In this document: piece after piece, positions 15,293 to 21,581 of the stretch | How positions within the stretch are numbered: the first letter of the stretch is position 1 | How the letters are laid out: each line of letters begins with the position of its first letter | DNA from: a virus | Direction: 5' to 3' (one strand) | Virus record (IMG/VR): IMGVR_UViG_3300025889_000004 | Location: 1 to 63,356 of that record | DNA length: 63,356 nucleotides | Translations under genes and position numbers: made by a program | The notes under the pieces: generated by a model | What the model saw: the letters and a program-made list of their open reading frames with translations, nothing else | The model's database searches: none | Told to the model about the DNA's origin: nothing

Positions 15293-15468
15293 AGTACACG
15301 ATAGAGAAGTACCCGAACTGTCCTCCGAGGCATGGGTTCTCGATCTTCAGTCCAGACTACCGTACGAGGCTCAGGGACATTGCTCCGATAGGAATAGTCC
15401 GAGAACTTAACAAGCTGCTGCGCCGGATTGAGAAGCTGGAGAAGGAGTCCGGTAACAAAAACAGGTAA
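15289..15468 (+). CDS. Hypothetical protein, second of a tandem pair (59 aa)
   Basis: 59 residues: MKYTIEKYPNCPPRHGFSIF and GIVRELNKLLRRIEKLEK align with the preceding gene along the whole length (MKY...PNC.PR.GF.I and the ELNKLLR helix). It is a tandem duplicate that has diverged substantially and lacks the AKEAK tail. Start by ATGA overlap with AAGGAGG upstream. Confidence 0.65.
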   Translation: MKYTIEKYPNCPPRHGFSIFSPDYRTRLRDIAPIGIVRELNKLLRRIEKLEKESGNKNR

Positions 15469-15484
15469 GTATTTGTTACACCAA

Positions 15485-15697
15485 ATGAAACTCAGACCCA
15501 TATCGTGGTGCGTCTCACCGGAAGGAGAACCCACATTCAGCGAAGCGGCTTACACAGTAACAATCAAAGACGAGGGCGGCGGCGAGTACATCGAGATTGA
15601 GGATCACTCAGGAAAGATCGGATTTAACCCCGAGGAATGGCCTCATCTCAGGGACGCCATCGAGATCGCCATCAAGCAGACCATAAACCTAGAATGA
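15485..15697 (+). CDS. Hypothetical protein (70 aa)
   Basis: 70 residues starting MKLRPISWCVSPEGEPTFSE, with beta strands (YTVTIKDEGGGEYIEIED) and a C-terminal helix (PHLRDAIEIAIKQT). The leader contains an ACACC half-operator at 15478-15482 directly before the start. Its end overlaps the next ATG. Confidence 0.55.
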   Translation: MKLRPISWCVSPEGEPTFSEAAYTVTIKDEGGGEYIEIEDHSGKIGFNPEEWPHLRDAIEIAIKQTINLE

Positions 15698-16020
15698 ACG
15701 ATACACAGCCCCAGTGTAGCGAGCAGCGCAGTGAAACACCAAGAACCGACTCCAAGGCGGTCTTCTTCGGATTCAACCCAGACGATGGTGAGGAGTTCGT
15801 TACAGCCAAGTTCTCCAGAACGCTGGAACAGGAGATCACCACCGCCGGACAGCACATCCAATCCCTAAGGGACCAGCTCCAGAAGTCCCAGATCACCAAC
15901 AGGGTCCTGCTCACGCTCTGTGAGGAGGCCCAGACGCTGGTGCTGAAGAGTCCGAACGAGGCCTTGATCCGCCGATGGTTCGCGGACCTCAGAGCGGCCC
16001 AGAAGGAGATCAACGCCTAG
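15694..16020 (+). CDS. TPRTD-family coiled-coil protein (108 aa)
   Basis: 108 residues: ETPRTDSKAVFFGFNPDDGE, FSRTLEQEITTAGQHIQSL, then another helical stretch. A longer, more diverged member of the family seen at 13042-16419. Followed by a 57-bp gap with a short GCC..GGC inverted repeat and no gene. Confidence 0.6.
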   Translation: MNDTQPQCSEQRSETPRTDSKAVFFGFNPDDGEEFVTAKFSRTLEQEITTAGQHIQSLRDQLQKSQITNRVLLTLCEEAQTLVLKSPNEALIRRWFADLRAAQKEINA

Positions 16021-16077
16021 CCGGAGCACTACTTTGGATCGACAAGCCAGCCCCAAGAGGCTGACCTGTAGGACACC

Positions 16078-16419
16078 ATGAACGAATCACATCAGCGCAA
16101 CTCCCCAAGAACCGCAGACACCGTCTCCAGAATCGCTGGGGAGCTGTTGCCAGGAGAGAAGATCAACCGACCGGAGGAGCTGGTGGTGCTCTGCAGATCC
16201 CTGGAACGCGAACTGGGCGAGCTCAAGGAGGAAGCGGTCAAGCGCCATGAGTTCGAGGAACTCTCCAAGAGCCTGCAATGGGAACTGGATCAGTCCAGAA
16301 ACCGCATCAACACCCTGGAGCTCTACATCAAACGCCTCGAGGACAACGAGGACAACCTGCTCAGGGAGCTCTTCTCCCAGAGCGAGAACATCAGGGCCAT
16401 CCGCTCCACCAGACCATGA
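16078..16419 (+). CDS. TPRTD-like coiled-coil protein (113 aa)
   Basis: 113 residues. NSPRTADTVSRIAG replaces the TPRTD start; CRSLERELGELKEEA and a long heptad region to residue 105 follow. Largest coiled coil of the group. ATGA overlap with the next gene. Confidence 0.6.
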   Translation: MNESHQRNSPRTADTVSRIAGELLPGEKINRPEELVVLCRSLERELGELKEEAVKRHEFEELSKSLQWELDQSRNRINTLELYIKRLEDNEDNLLRELFSQSENIRAIRSTRP

Positions 16420-16625
16420 CGGTCTGCGACCACACCATCACCAGAGTCTTCCTCTTCCAAGGAGCCAGAGGAACGGAATGGTGTCCGGTCTGCGGAGCCA
16501 TCCGAGTGATCCGCTTCACCAACCCAGAAGCCGGAAGCACCAAGCTGGCTCTGGAATGGGAGATCCCGCAGGTCTCCAACCTCACCTTCTCCGATGACAT
16601 CGAGGGAAAGGAGGTGGACACATGA
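16416..16625 (+). CDS. Small CxxC protein (69 aa)
   Basis: 69 residues starting MTVCDHTITRVFLFQGARG, with WCPVCGAIRVIRF at about 22-34, a rubredoxin-like or zinc knuckle site. The sequence AAAGGAGG just before its end serves a downstream start at 16622. Confidence 0.55.
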   Translation: MTVCDHTITRVFLFQGARGTEWCPVCGAIRVIRFTNPEAGSTKLALEWEIPQVSNLTFSDDIEGKEVDT

Positions 16626-16885
16626 AAAAGAAGAAGAAGGGTTCCAAGAAGCAAGCGCCAAGGCCCCTGGGAGACTCCTGGGGGCCTTTTCATTCCCTGA
16701 CCCTCCTGTACCCCTGCTTCCACATCAAAGAGGCCAGAAACGCCGCACAGGCCTCAACCTTCTCCTCCTCCCATTCCGGCTCCATCAGATGCAGCAGCTC
16801 ATGTATCAGAGTGTCCAGCCTTTCCTCCTCGGTCTGCCTGGGATCTATCTCCACCACGTTGTCCCCATGCCAAGCCAAGCCATAG
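16622..16885 (+). CDS. Doubtful lysine-rich ORF running through a terminator
   Basis: A strong ribosome site (AAAGGAGG, 16607-16614) and ATGA overlap suggest that translation starts here, giving MKKKKKGSKKQAPRPLGDSW. The frame runs through the hairpin at 16660-16688 and then antisense to the HExxH gene, where it looks non-coding. It may be a short peptide on terminated transcripts or a decayed gene. Confidence 0.3.
   Translation: MKKKKKGSKKQAPRPLGDSWGPFHSLTLLYPCFHIKEARNAAQASTFSSSHSGSIRCSSSCIRVSSLSSSVCLGSISTTLSPCQAKP
16660..16690 (+). terminator. Rho-independent terminator of the small-gene operon
   Basis: AAGGCCCC (16660-16667) pairs with GGGGCCTT (16681-16688) and is followed by TTTT at 16687-16690. 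It ends the 13-16.6 kb operon and lies just 3' of the convergent gene at 16690-16938, so it may serve both strands. Confidence 0.75.
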
Positions 16886-16938
16886 GCGTTCTCCCGCCCC
16901 AGCTTCTTCTCCACCACCTTGACCTTCCTTGGCAGCAC
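16690..16938 (-). CDS. Small HExxH metallopeptidase-like protein (SprT-like)
   Basis: 82 residues on the minus strand, the only such gene between 0 and 28 kb. DTLIHELLHLMEPEWEEEKV holds the HExxH zinc motif with a downstream glutamate, and the protein ends WKQGYRRVRE. Short phage proteins of this form (EIDPRQxxEERLDTLIHE) are common and resemble truncated SprT/ImmA peptidases. Function unknown; its reversed orientation suggests independent expression, possibly in a lysogen-like or early state. Confidence 0.7.
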   Translation of the reverse strand: MLPRKVKVVEKKLGRENAYGLAWHGDNVVEIDPRQTEEERLDTLIHELLHLMEPEWEEEKVEACAAFLASLMWKQGYRRVRE

Positions 16939-17043
16939 AGCCAGACCCTCCCATCCCAGCCACCCCCTTCAACACTGAGTCACAACCGCCATACACCCCT
17001 ACCATTCCTACTATTCTACTATTCTGTGTGACAGGACTAAGGC

Positions 17044-17073
17044 TTGACAGAGGTATCCAGAATCCCCTTATGT
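17044..17073 (+). promoter_or_regulatory. Consensus-like promoter for the 1.1-kb RNA
   Basis: A perfect TTGACA at 17044-17049 is followed after 18 bp by TTATGT at 17068-17073. No gene starts within 1.1 kb downstream, so transcription from here would yield the long structured RNA. It is one of the best -35 matches in the window. Confidence 0.55.
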
Positions 17074-17079
17074 ATCCCC

Positions 17080-18165
17080 CAGCTGCTCCTGCTGAATAAG
17101 TGAGTGGCCTGTGGTTAGCAATGAGTCTGCCCTAGCAGACTCAGGAGGTGCCCCCTAGCCCAATAAGCTGTGTCGTGAGCGGTGATAGGTGAATCCCCTA
17201 ACCGTCCACCCGAATCTGGGAATGATGGTGGTGAGGATGGTAAGAGGGAGCCCTACCCCCCCTATGGAATCTCCAGAGAGTTGATGGGGTGGGTCAACCT
17301 GTGGAAATCCAAGAGAGTTGAGAAGGGGGGTACCCTATATCCCATACGATATTTTTGTCGAACCCCGCTCTACCCCTCCCCTATGTCTGAACCAGTCCGA
17401 AAGCGAGCCTGCCATACAGGCTGAACCGGCCAAGCCTGAGGGAATCCATTGTGTTACCCTCCGGCACCTAGGAACGGAACCGTATCCGCTGCCAAGTCGA
17501 CTGTAGAGTGTCGGGGATTGATACTCCGGCGGTTCTTTAAGGCAGGCAGCACTGGCGAAAAACGCAGACCCTAGCGTCTCTTGTTTTGTAGCGTTGAGCA
17601 GTTCCAAACCGGAGGACATCGACTCGGGCTCCGGTCCCAAAGTATGGGGGGCACTGTGGCGGACTTGGTTGTCCGGCGCGACGAGAGGCAGGGCGGTAAG
17701 GCGGTTCACGGCCAGTGCGGAGGCACCCCAGCGGCTAAATGCTGGAACGTCAGGTAAAGACTCCTGACGGGTTTTGCGCGACGATACCCATTCCTTTTGG
17801 GGAGCGTGACATATCGCGGGCTGGGCTACGGCTTGGCCTCCGATTGCGGCAAGGGACAGGCGGTTAAGGATTCGATCCCCCTTGCAAGAGCAGCACGTGG
17901 CGGGGCGCACTGGAAAAGGAAGGAATCAAAGTCCTTGGGGTTTCCGTATCCCCCGAAAGCATCCTTGCCGCACCACAACTCTACCTTGGTGCGGTTGACC
18001 AAAAGCGGCGTGGCAGACCGTACGATAAGCGGTTTTTCAACACGACACCAGCGAACAAGACCAAGGCGCTTTACAGCGTCGGCATTGCCAAGTCTCGCCT
18101 AGGCCAAGTCTAGGCTCGTTCGCTTGTGTTGTGACCTCAGGACATCCGATGGGTGTCCTGAATCA
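17080..18165 (+). ncRNA. Candidate giant structured RNA (about 1.1 kb)
   Basis: No convincing gene on either strand. Perfect stems seen by eye: 17123-17130/17135-17142; 17608-17614/17629-17635; 17651-17656/17713-17718 enclosing 17660-17664/17671-17675; 17728-17732/17741-17745; 17748-17754/17763-17769; 17849-17855/17879-17885; 17968-17975/17987-17994; 18097-18102/18110-18115; 18138-18144/18154-18160. A long stem, 18041-18056 with 18118-18133 (15 of 16 paired, one G-U), closes the 3' domain. The density of perfect stems exceeds that around coding genes here. Giant ornate phage RNAs such as GOLLD and ROOL are the natural comparison; no homology was tested. A T-loop-like TTCGATC lies at 17871-17877. 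Confidence 0.7.
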
Positions 18166-18195
18166 CACAACACAAAACAAACACACACAAGCACT

Positions 18196-18582
18196 ATGGA
18201 ACTCGTTACCGTCAACAGCCGTCAGGTCGGATTCACCGTCAACAAGTCTGGGCAGGGAATCGTCATTCTCTCCCAAAAGCAGCTTGGGCAGAAATTGGGC
18301 CTAAAGGGTTCGGCTCTCAAGAGGGCTCACGTTGAGTACAGGCTGGCGGCCGGCCGCGTGCTCAACGCACGCCTTGGCGCAAGTCTCGGGGCGGGAAAGG
18401 AGCTTGTTCACGCAAGCATCCCGACGAAAAAGGGGTGGATTCACAAGACCACCCTCGTCGAGAATATCACCGCACCCGCTCCATCCTTGTCCGCCAAGGA
18501 CAAGGAGATTGCCCGTCTGCAGGCGGAGCTCGAGCAGCTCCGCAAGGTGCAGGCGGTGATGGCACTGCCTGTGGTCGGATGA
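18196..18582 (+). CDS. Hypothetical protein (128 aa)
   Basis: 128 residues starting MELVTVNSRQVGFTVNKSGQ. The first 80 residues are basic and mixed alpha/beta; the C-terminal SAKDKEIARLQAELEQLRKV is a coiled coil. No family recognised. Its 5' leader is an unstructured CA-rich run (18161-18195) directly following the 1.1-kb RNA, and no Shine-Dalgarno is present. First gene after that RNA and possibly expressed with it. Confidence 0.6.
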   Translation: MELVTVNSRQVGFTVNKSGQGIVILSQKQLGQKLGLKGSALKRAHVEYRLAAGRVLNARLGASLGAGKELVHASIPTKKGWIHKTTLVENITAPAPSLSAKDKEIARLQAELEQLRKVQAVMALPVVG

Positions 18583-18591
18583 TCCAACAAG

Positions 18592-18620
18592 AGCCCCGCG
18601 AGTCGGGGCTTCCTTGTCTC
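18592..18620 (+). terminator. Hairpin terminator
   Basis: AGCCCCG (18592-18598) and CGGGGCT (18604-18610) flank a five-base loop, with T/C-rich sequence following. It would end transcripts of the 128-residue protein. Confidence 0.5.
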
Positions 18621-18678
18621 CCTGTAATGCTCAGGGACTGATGAAGGCCCAGCAAGGCCGAAACAAGGAACACTAGTA

Positions 18679-18936
18679 ATGACAGACACAGTCGTGGTGG
18701 AGGTGACGTCGGTGATGAAGCCGACCAGAGCCTCCTTCGCGGAGGCGTTCGGCACCCGATTCGGTCGGGTGGCCAAGATGGTGTCGGTTCCGGTCGGGAC
18801 CGATGTCATCGCGGGCGCACCTTCTCGTCGGGAATGGTGCGTGCCCAGCGAGTGGGAGACCACCGTCTGGGCGGTGGTAATCTGGCCGAAGCGGTCGGCC
18901 GCAGCGCGCCGCAAGGCGCAAGGGGGTGTCCGATGA
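18679..18936 (+). CDS. Hypothetical protein (85 aa)
   Basis: 85 residues starting MTDTVVVEVTSVMKPTRASF, with aromatic VPSEWETTVWAVVIWPKRSA near the C-terminus and a basic end. Leader AAACAAGGAACACTAGTA. No family recognised. Overlaps the next ATG. Confidence 0.5.
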   Translation: MTDTVVVEVTSVMKPTRASFAEAFGTRFGRVAKMVSVPVGTDVIAGAPSRREWCVPSEWETTVWAVVIWPKRSAAARRKAQGGVR

Positions 18937-19088
18937 ACACGCCCCAGTGGAAATACCATACCGACAAGGTGTGGCGTCCCATCGCCCAGTACATTCGGGC
19001 GATTCGGTGCTCCATTCGGGGCAACCCTTCCGCCAAGGGCCAGTGGCGGGTGGCGAGGCACTTCCTCCGCAACGACTGGGGGATCTGA
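18933..19088 (+). CDS. Small basic protein (51 aa)
   Basis: 51 residues starting MNTPQWKYHTDKVWRPIAQY, rich in Arg and Trp. Start by ATGA overlap. Followed immediately by a hairpin. Role unknown; possibly RNA-binding. Confidence 0.5.
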   Translation: MNTPQWKYHTDKVWRPIAQYIRAIRCSIRGNPSAKGQWRVARHFLRNDWGI

Positions 19089-19098
19089 TTCTCACTCC

Positions 19099-19122
19099 AG
19101 CCCCATCGGAGACGGTGGGGCT
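19099..19122 (+). terminator. Hairpin between small genes
   Basis: AGCCCCA (19099-19105) and TGGGGCT (19116-19122) form a perfect 7-bp stem. There is no T-run, so it may attenuate, stabilise an RNA end or mark a processing site. The next gene begins after a CA-rich leader. Confidence 0.45.
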
Positions 19123-19157
19123 TGGGAGACAATCAAGTCTCGTTCAACACCACACAC

Positions 19158-19445
19158 ATGAGAACTGCAACCACCAAGGCCGTCAGCGTACCCACCGAGT
19201 CCTCCTATGAGGGGCACCCCACTCTGGTGCTTCCGAATCCCGATGATCCCACCAAGCCAGGGATCTGCTTCGGAGCGAGGAAGCTCCGAGCGGTTCTGGC
19301 CCACCTCGCCGAGGTGAAGGCCTTCGTCGCCAAGGCTCAGGCCGCTCCCAAGGTCCCCAATGGGGACGTCAATGCGGTGATCGCATCCCTTCGGTCCTCC
19401 GGCAAGTCCGCCGAGGAGATTCTGGCCACCCTGCTCTCGAAGTGA
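19158..19445 (+). CDS. Hypothetical protein (95 aa)
   Basis: 95 residues from ATG 19158, which follows CA-rich TTCAACACCACACAC. Sequence: LVLPNPDDPTKPGICFGARK, then a helix (LRAVLAHLAEVKAFVAKA) and a final SSGKSAEEILATLLSK. No family recognised. An earlier in-frame ATG (19122) falls in the hairpin and is rejected. Confidence 0.55.
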   Translation: MRTATTKAVSVPTESSYEGHPTLVLPNPDDPTKPGICFGARKLRAVLAHLAEVKAFVAKAQAAPKVPNGDVNAVIASLRSSGKSAEEILATLLSK

Positions 19446-19519
19446 TCTTCGCTCCGACTCCATCCCTGAAAGGGGGTGGTGTCTGGGAGGCGATCATGTC
19501 TCACAAAACACACACCAGT

Positions 19520-19867
19520 ATGAACTACGCAGCACTTCTGTCGGTGCTTATCAGCATCGAATCCAATGGGAATGACCATGCCATCGGAGATGGCGGAGCG
19601 GCCCGTGGGCCGTTGCAGATCCACAAGGCCGTGGTGTCCGATGTGAATCGGATCAGCGGGAAACGGTTCCAGTGGGTCCGAATGACCAATCGGGCCGAGG
19701 CGCGTCAGGTGGCGGAGATCTACCTGAAGCACTACGCCACACCTCAGCGCCTTGGGCGGGCCGTCACGCCTCAGGACGCCGCTCGAATCTGGAATGGCGG
19801 GCCGATGGGCTACAAGTCCAAGGCGACCCTGCCCTACCTGAAGAAGTTCAACTCCCGTTTCCAATGA
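19520..19867 (+). CDS. Lytic transglycosylase/lysozyme-like endolysin
   Basis: 115 residues from ATG 19520 (CA-rich leader; ATG 19496 is an alternative). SIESNGNDHAIGDGGAARGP contains the catalytic glutamate and the G-D-G-G-x-x-x-G-P-L-Q-I substrate loop of transglycosylase-type phage lysozymes, and AARIWNGGP the C-terminal motif. It would cleave host peptidoglycan during lysis or entry. No signal peptide, so export would need a holin. It lies far from the holin genes at 48.8-49.1 kb. Confidence 0.75.
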   Translation: MNYAALLSVLISIESNGNDHAIGDGGAARGPLQIHKAVVSDVNRISGKRFQWVRMTNRAEARQVAEIYLKHYATPQRLGRAVTPQDAARIWNGGPMGYKSKATLPYLKKFNSRFQ

Positions 19868-19953
19868 ACCCAAAACTCGCCGACCTGATCGGTACCCTCA
19901 TCACCATCCTCATCGGAGCCATCCTATTCTGGCTGGCTTGGGTGATCTTCTGA
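19864..19953 (+). CDS. Tiny membrane peptide (29 aa), pinholin-like
   Basis: ATG 19864 overlaps the endolysin stop. The product MNPKLADLIGTLITILIGAI plus LFWLAWVIF is almost one membrane helix after a short polar start. Its coupling to the endolysin suggests a role in lysis timing or membrane targeting; this is positional inference. Confidence 0.55.
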   Translation: MNPKLADLIGTLITILIGAILFWLAWVIF

Positions 19954-19981
19954 AACAAACCACAACACAACCACAAGTAGC

Positions 19982-20356
19982 ATGAGAAAAGTCACCAGAG
20001 AAGTCTGCATCGCCTTCCTAGAAGGCCGCCCCAAGCGGGTGGACAACACCGACACCGATGGGGTAACCCTTCGGCTTCACCGCAACGCCATCGCACAGTG
20101 GCGCATGGACGGGCTTTGGATCACCACCGCAGGGTGGGACACCGTAACCACAAGGGATCGCCTCAAAGGGCTGCTGCTGCGCTGCCAACTGCACACACTG
20201 GGTCGGTGCGTCACGCCTACCGTCTGGAGGCATCGGGGCCAGCTCATGCTGGGCCACCAGCCTTGGGATGGAAGCTGGACCAGAGTGGATGTTCAGGTGG
20301 AACGGAGCCTGAAGCACCTCGCCCTGATCGCGAGCCAGCAGAAGGAGGCCGCATGA
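19982..20356 (+). CDS. Hypothetical protein (124 aa)
   Basis: 124 residues starting MRKVTREVCIAFLEGRPKRV, with WITTAGWDTVTTRDRLKGLL in the centre, a motif found in small phage proteins of unknown role. A 28-base CA-rich leader (19954-19981) lies in front without a Shine-Dalgarno. ATGA overlap with the next gene. Confidence 0.6.
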   Translation: MRKVTREVCIAFLEGRPKRVDNTDTDGVTLRLHRNAIAQWRMDGLWITTAGWDTVTTRDRLKGLLLRCQLHTLGRCVTPTVWRHRGQLMLGHQPWDGSWTRVDVQVERSLKHLALIASQQKEAA

Positions 20357-20523
20357 GAGCCTTCTCACACTGGCTGCCATTCTCGAAGTGCGAGCTTCTG
20401 GAGCTTCTGGAAGCTGCCCGCCTAGCCCTCAAGGACGACAAGACCGCCGAGGAGCTGGACCTAAGCGACGAATACCTCAAGGAGCTGGCTGATCGGCTCC
20501 ACGAATACCTGAGAGAGCCATGA
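20353..20523 (+). CDS. Small acidic helical protein (56 aa)
   Basis: 56 residues starting MRAFSHWLPFSKCELLELLE; almost all helix, leucine- and glutamate-rich. Good AAGGAGG before the start. Overlaps both neighbours by 4 bp. Confidence 0.55.
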   Translation: MRAFSHWLPFSKCELLELLEAARLALKDDKTAEELDLSDEYLKELADRLHEYLREP

Positions 20524-20891
20524 GCAAACCAATACATCGACGAGCCATGAAGAAAATCAAACCACTGTCCAAACGGACACTAGCAGAAGGCAAGAGGATC
20601 TATCTGGACCAACAGCTTGCCACATGGAAGGCGACAGGCGTCCACCCTTCCGTTCAGCACGCCAAGGAACTGTTCCCAGACTTGGGCGCAATGATCCTTT
20701 ATGAGAAGGGGCGGACCCCAAAGCACCGGACAGTTCAAGGTGGCAGGTGTTGGCGTTACACGTTGCTGCCTGACGGGAAATGGGCGTGCTATGAGCAAGC
20801 CCACCATCGCCAGCCGCGCAATGGCAGGCGTCCTGTGCTTGTTGGATGGAGCAAGATCACAAACAAACCGCTGTTCCTCTGGAATCTATGA
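20520..20891 (+). CDS. Tandem paralogue A (123 aa)
   Basis: 123 residues. Shared features with the next gene: AKELFPDLGAMILYEKGRTP, WRY, HHRQPRNGRRPVLVGW and a terminal FLWNL. Basic and aromatic, probably nucleic-acid-binding. Family not recognised. Confidence 0.6.
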   Translation: MSKPIHRRAMKKIKPLSKRTLAEGKRIYLDQQLATWKATGVHPSVQHAKELFPDLGAMILYEKGRTPKHRTVQGGRCWRYTLLPDGKWACYEQAHHRQPRNGRRPVLVGWSKITNKPLFLWNL

Positions 20892-21220
20892 GCCACTGGA
20901 ACCCAGCAAAGTTGAAGCAGAAGAACACCGAGCTTGCCCTATGGAAGCTCGGATGCGAGCACCCCGCCATCGAGCGGGCCAAGGCGTTGTTTCCGGACGT
21001 TGCGACAATCATGTTGTATGAACGTGGCCGGACGCCCAAGCGCAGGACCATCGAGTCCGGTCGCCGATGGCGATACCAGAAACTCACCACTGGAGAGTGG
21101 GTTAAGGTCGAGCAGAAGCACTATCGGCAACCGCTGAACGGCAAGCGTCCGGTTCTGGTGGGCTGGCTGGAAGGGGCCAACAAGATCACCTCGATGGCCA
21201 CTTTCATCTGGAACTTGTGA
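20888..21220 (+). CDS. Tandem paralogue B (110 aa)
   Basis: 110 residues with AKALFPDVATIMLYERGRTP, RRWRY, HYRQPLNGKRPVLVGW and FIWNL, matching the preceding gene throughout. A local tandem duplication is the simplest origin. Ends seven bases before operator 6. Confidence 0.6.
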   Translation: MSHWNPAKLKQKNTELALWKLGCEHPAIERAKALFPDVATIMLYERGRTPKRRTIESGRRWRYQKLTTGEWVKVEQKHYRQPLNGKRPVLVGWLEGANKITSMATFIWNL

Positions 21221-21240
21221 CATACTAGGTGTAATACACC
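21215..21240 (+). promoter_or_regulatory. Palindromic operator 6
   Basis: GGTGTAATACACC at 21228-21240, identical to operator 4, preceded by TTGTGA at 21215-21220. It lies nine bases before the ATG at 21250. Confidence 0.6.
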
Positions 21241-21249
21241 TTCAGTCCC

Positions 21250-21474
21250 ATGACATCCACACTGACATTCAACCTGCCAGACGATGCCGCCGAGCACCAT
21301 GCGGCGATCAACGGCATGGCCTACCGCCTCGCGCTGTCCGAGATTCGTGAACAGATCCGGCAGAAGCTGAAGTACGGGCACCACTTCCAGTCCCCTGAAC
21401 TGGCACTTGAGTGGGCGCACAAGATGGTCATCGACGTCTGCCAAGACGCCCTGAACCCAGACGAGGTTCCCTGA
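21250..21474 (+). CDS. Hypothetical protein (74 aa)
   Basis: 74 residues starting MTSTLTFNLPDDAAEHHAAI. LPDDAAEHHAAINGMAYRLAL and IREQIRQKLKYG resemble a small phage family with a short strand and two helices, with a possible RHH-like beginning. Placed alone between two operators. Confidence 0.55.
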   Translation: MTSTLTFNLPDDAAEHHAAINGMAYRLALSEIREQIRQKLKYGHHFQSPELALEWAHKMVIDVCQDALNPDEVP

Positions 21475-21481
21475 ATCACCG

Positions 21482-21535
21482 GCCGAGGGTGTCCTCGGCT
21501 GTTCATGCCTGTCTCCGACGAGTGTCGGCGGCAGG
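21482..21535 (+). promoter_or_regulatory. Two tandem hairpins before the MoxR operon
   Basis: GCCGAGG/CCTCGGC (21482-21488 with 21493-21499) and a second stem made of CCTG/CAGG around CCGAC/GTCGG (21508-21535), followed by TTTGA. Probably a terminator for the upstream gene. Confidence 0.5.
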
Positions 21536-21559
21536 TTTGAGCAACAACACATCACACTA

Positions 21560-21572
21560 GGTGTAAAACACC
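21560..21572 (+). promoter_or_regulatory. Palindromic operator 7
   Basis: GGTGTAAAACACC, identical to operator 1, nine bases before the MoxR start and after CA-rich sequence. No clear TTGAC box. Confidence 0.55.
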
Positions 21573-21581
21573 CATCAGTAC

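Noticed and set aside
17859-17886. tRNA-like T-arm (GGATTCGATCC) in the 1.1-kb locus
   Set aside because: No matching acceptor stem, D-arm or anticodon arm could be paired around it on either strand; kept only as a T-loop-like motif of the structured RNA.
17182-18102. Short open frames on both strands in the non-coding locus
   Set aside because: Odd composition, no ribosome sites, and they cut across perfect stems.
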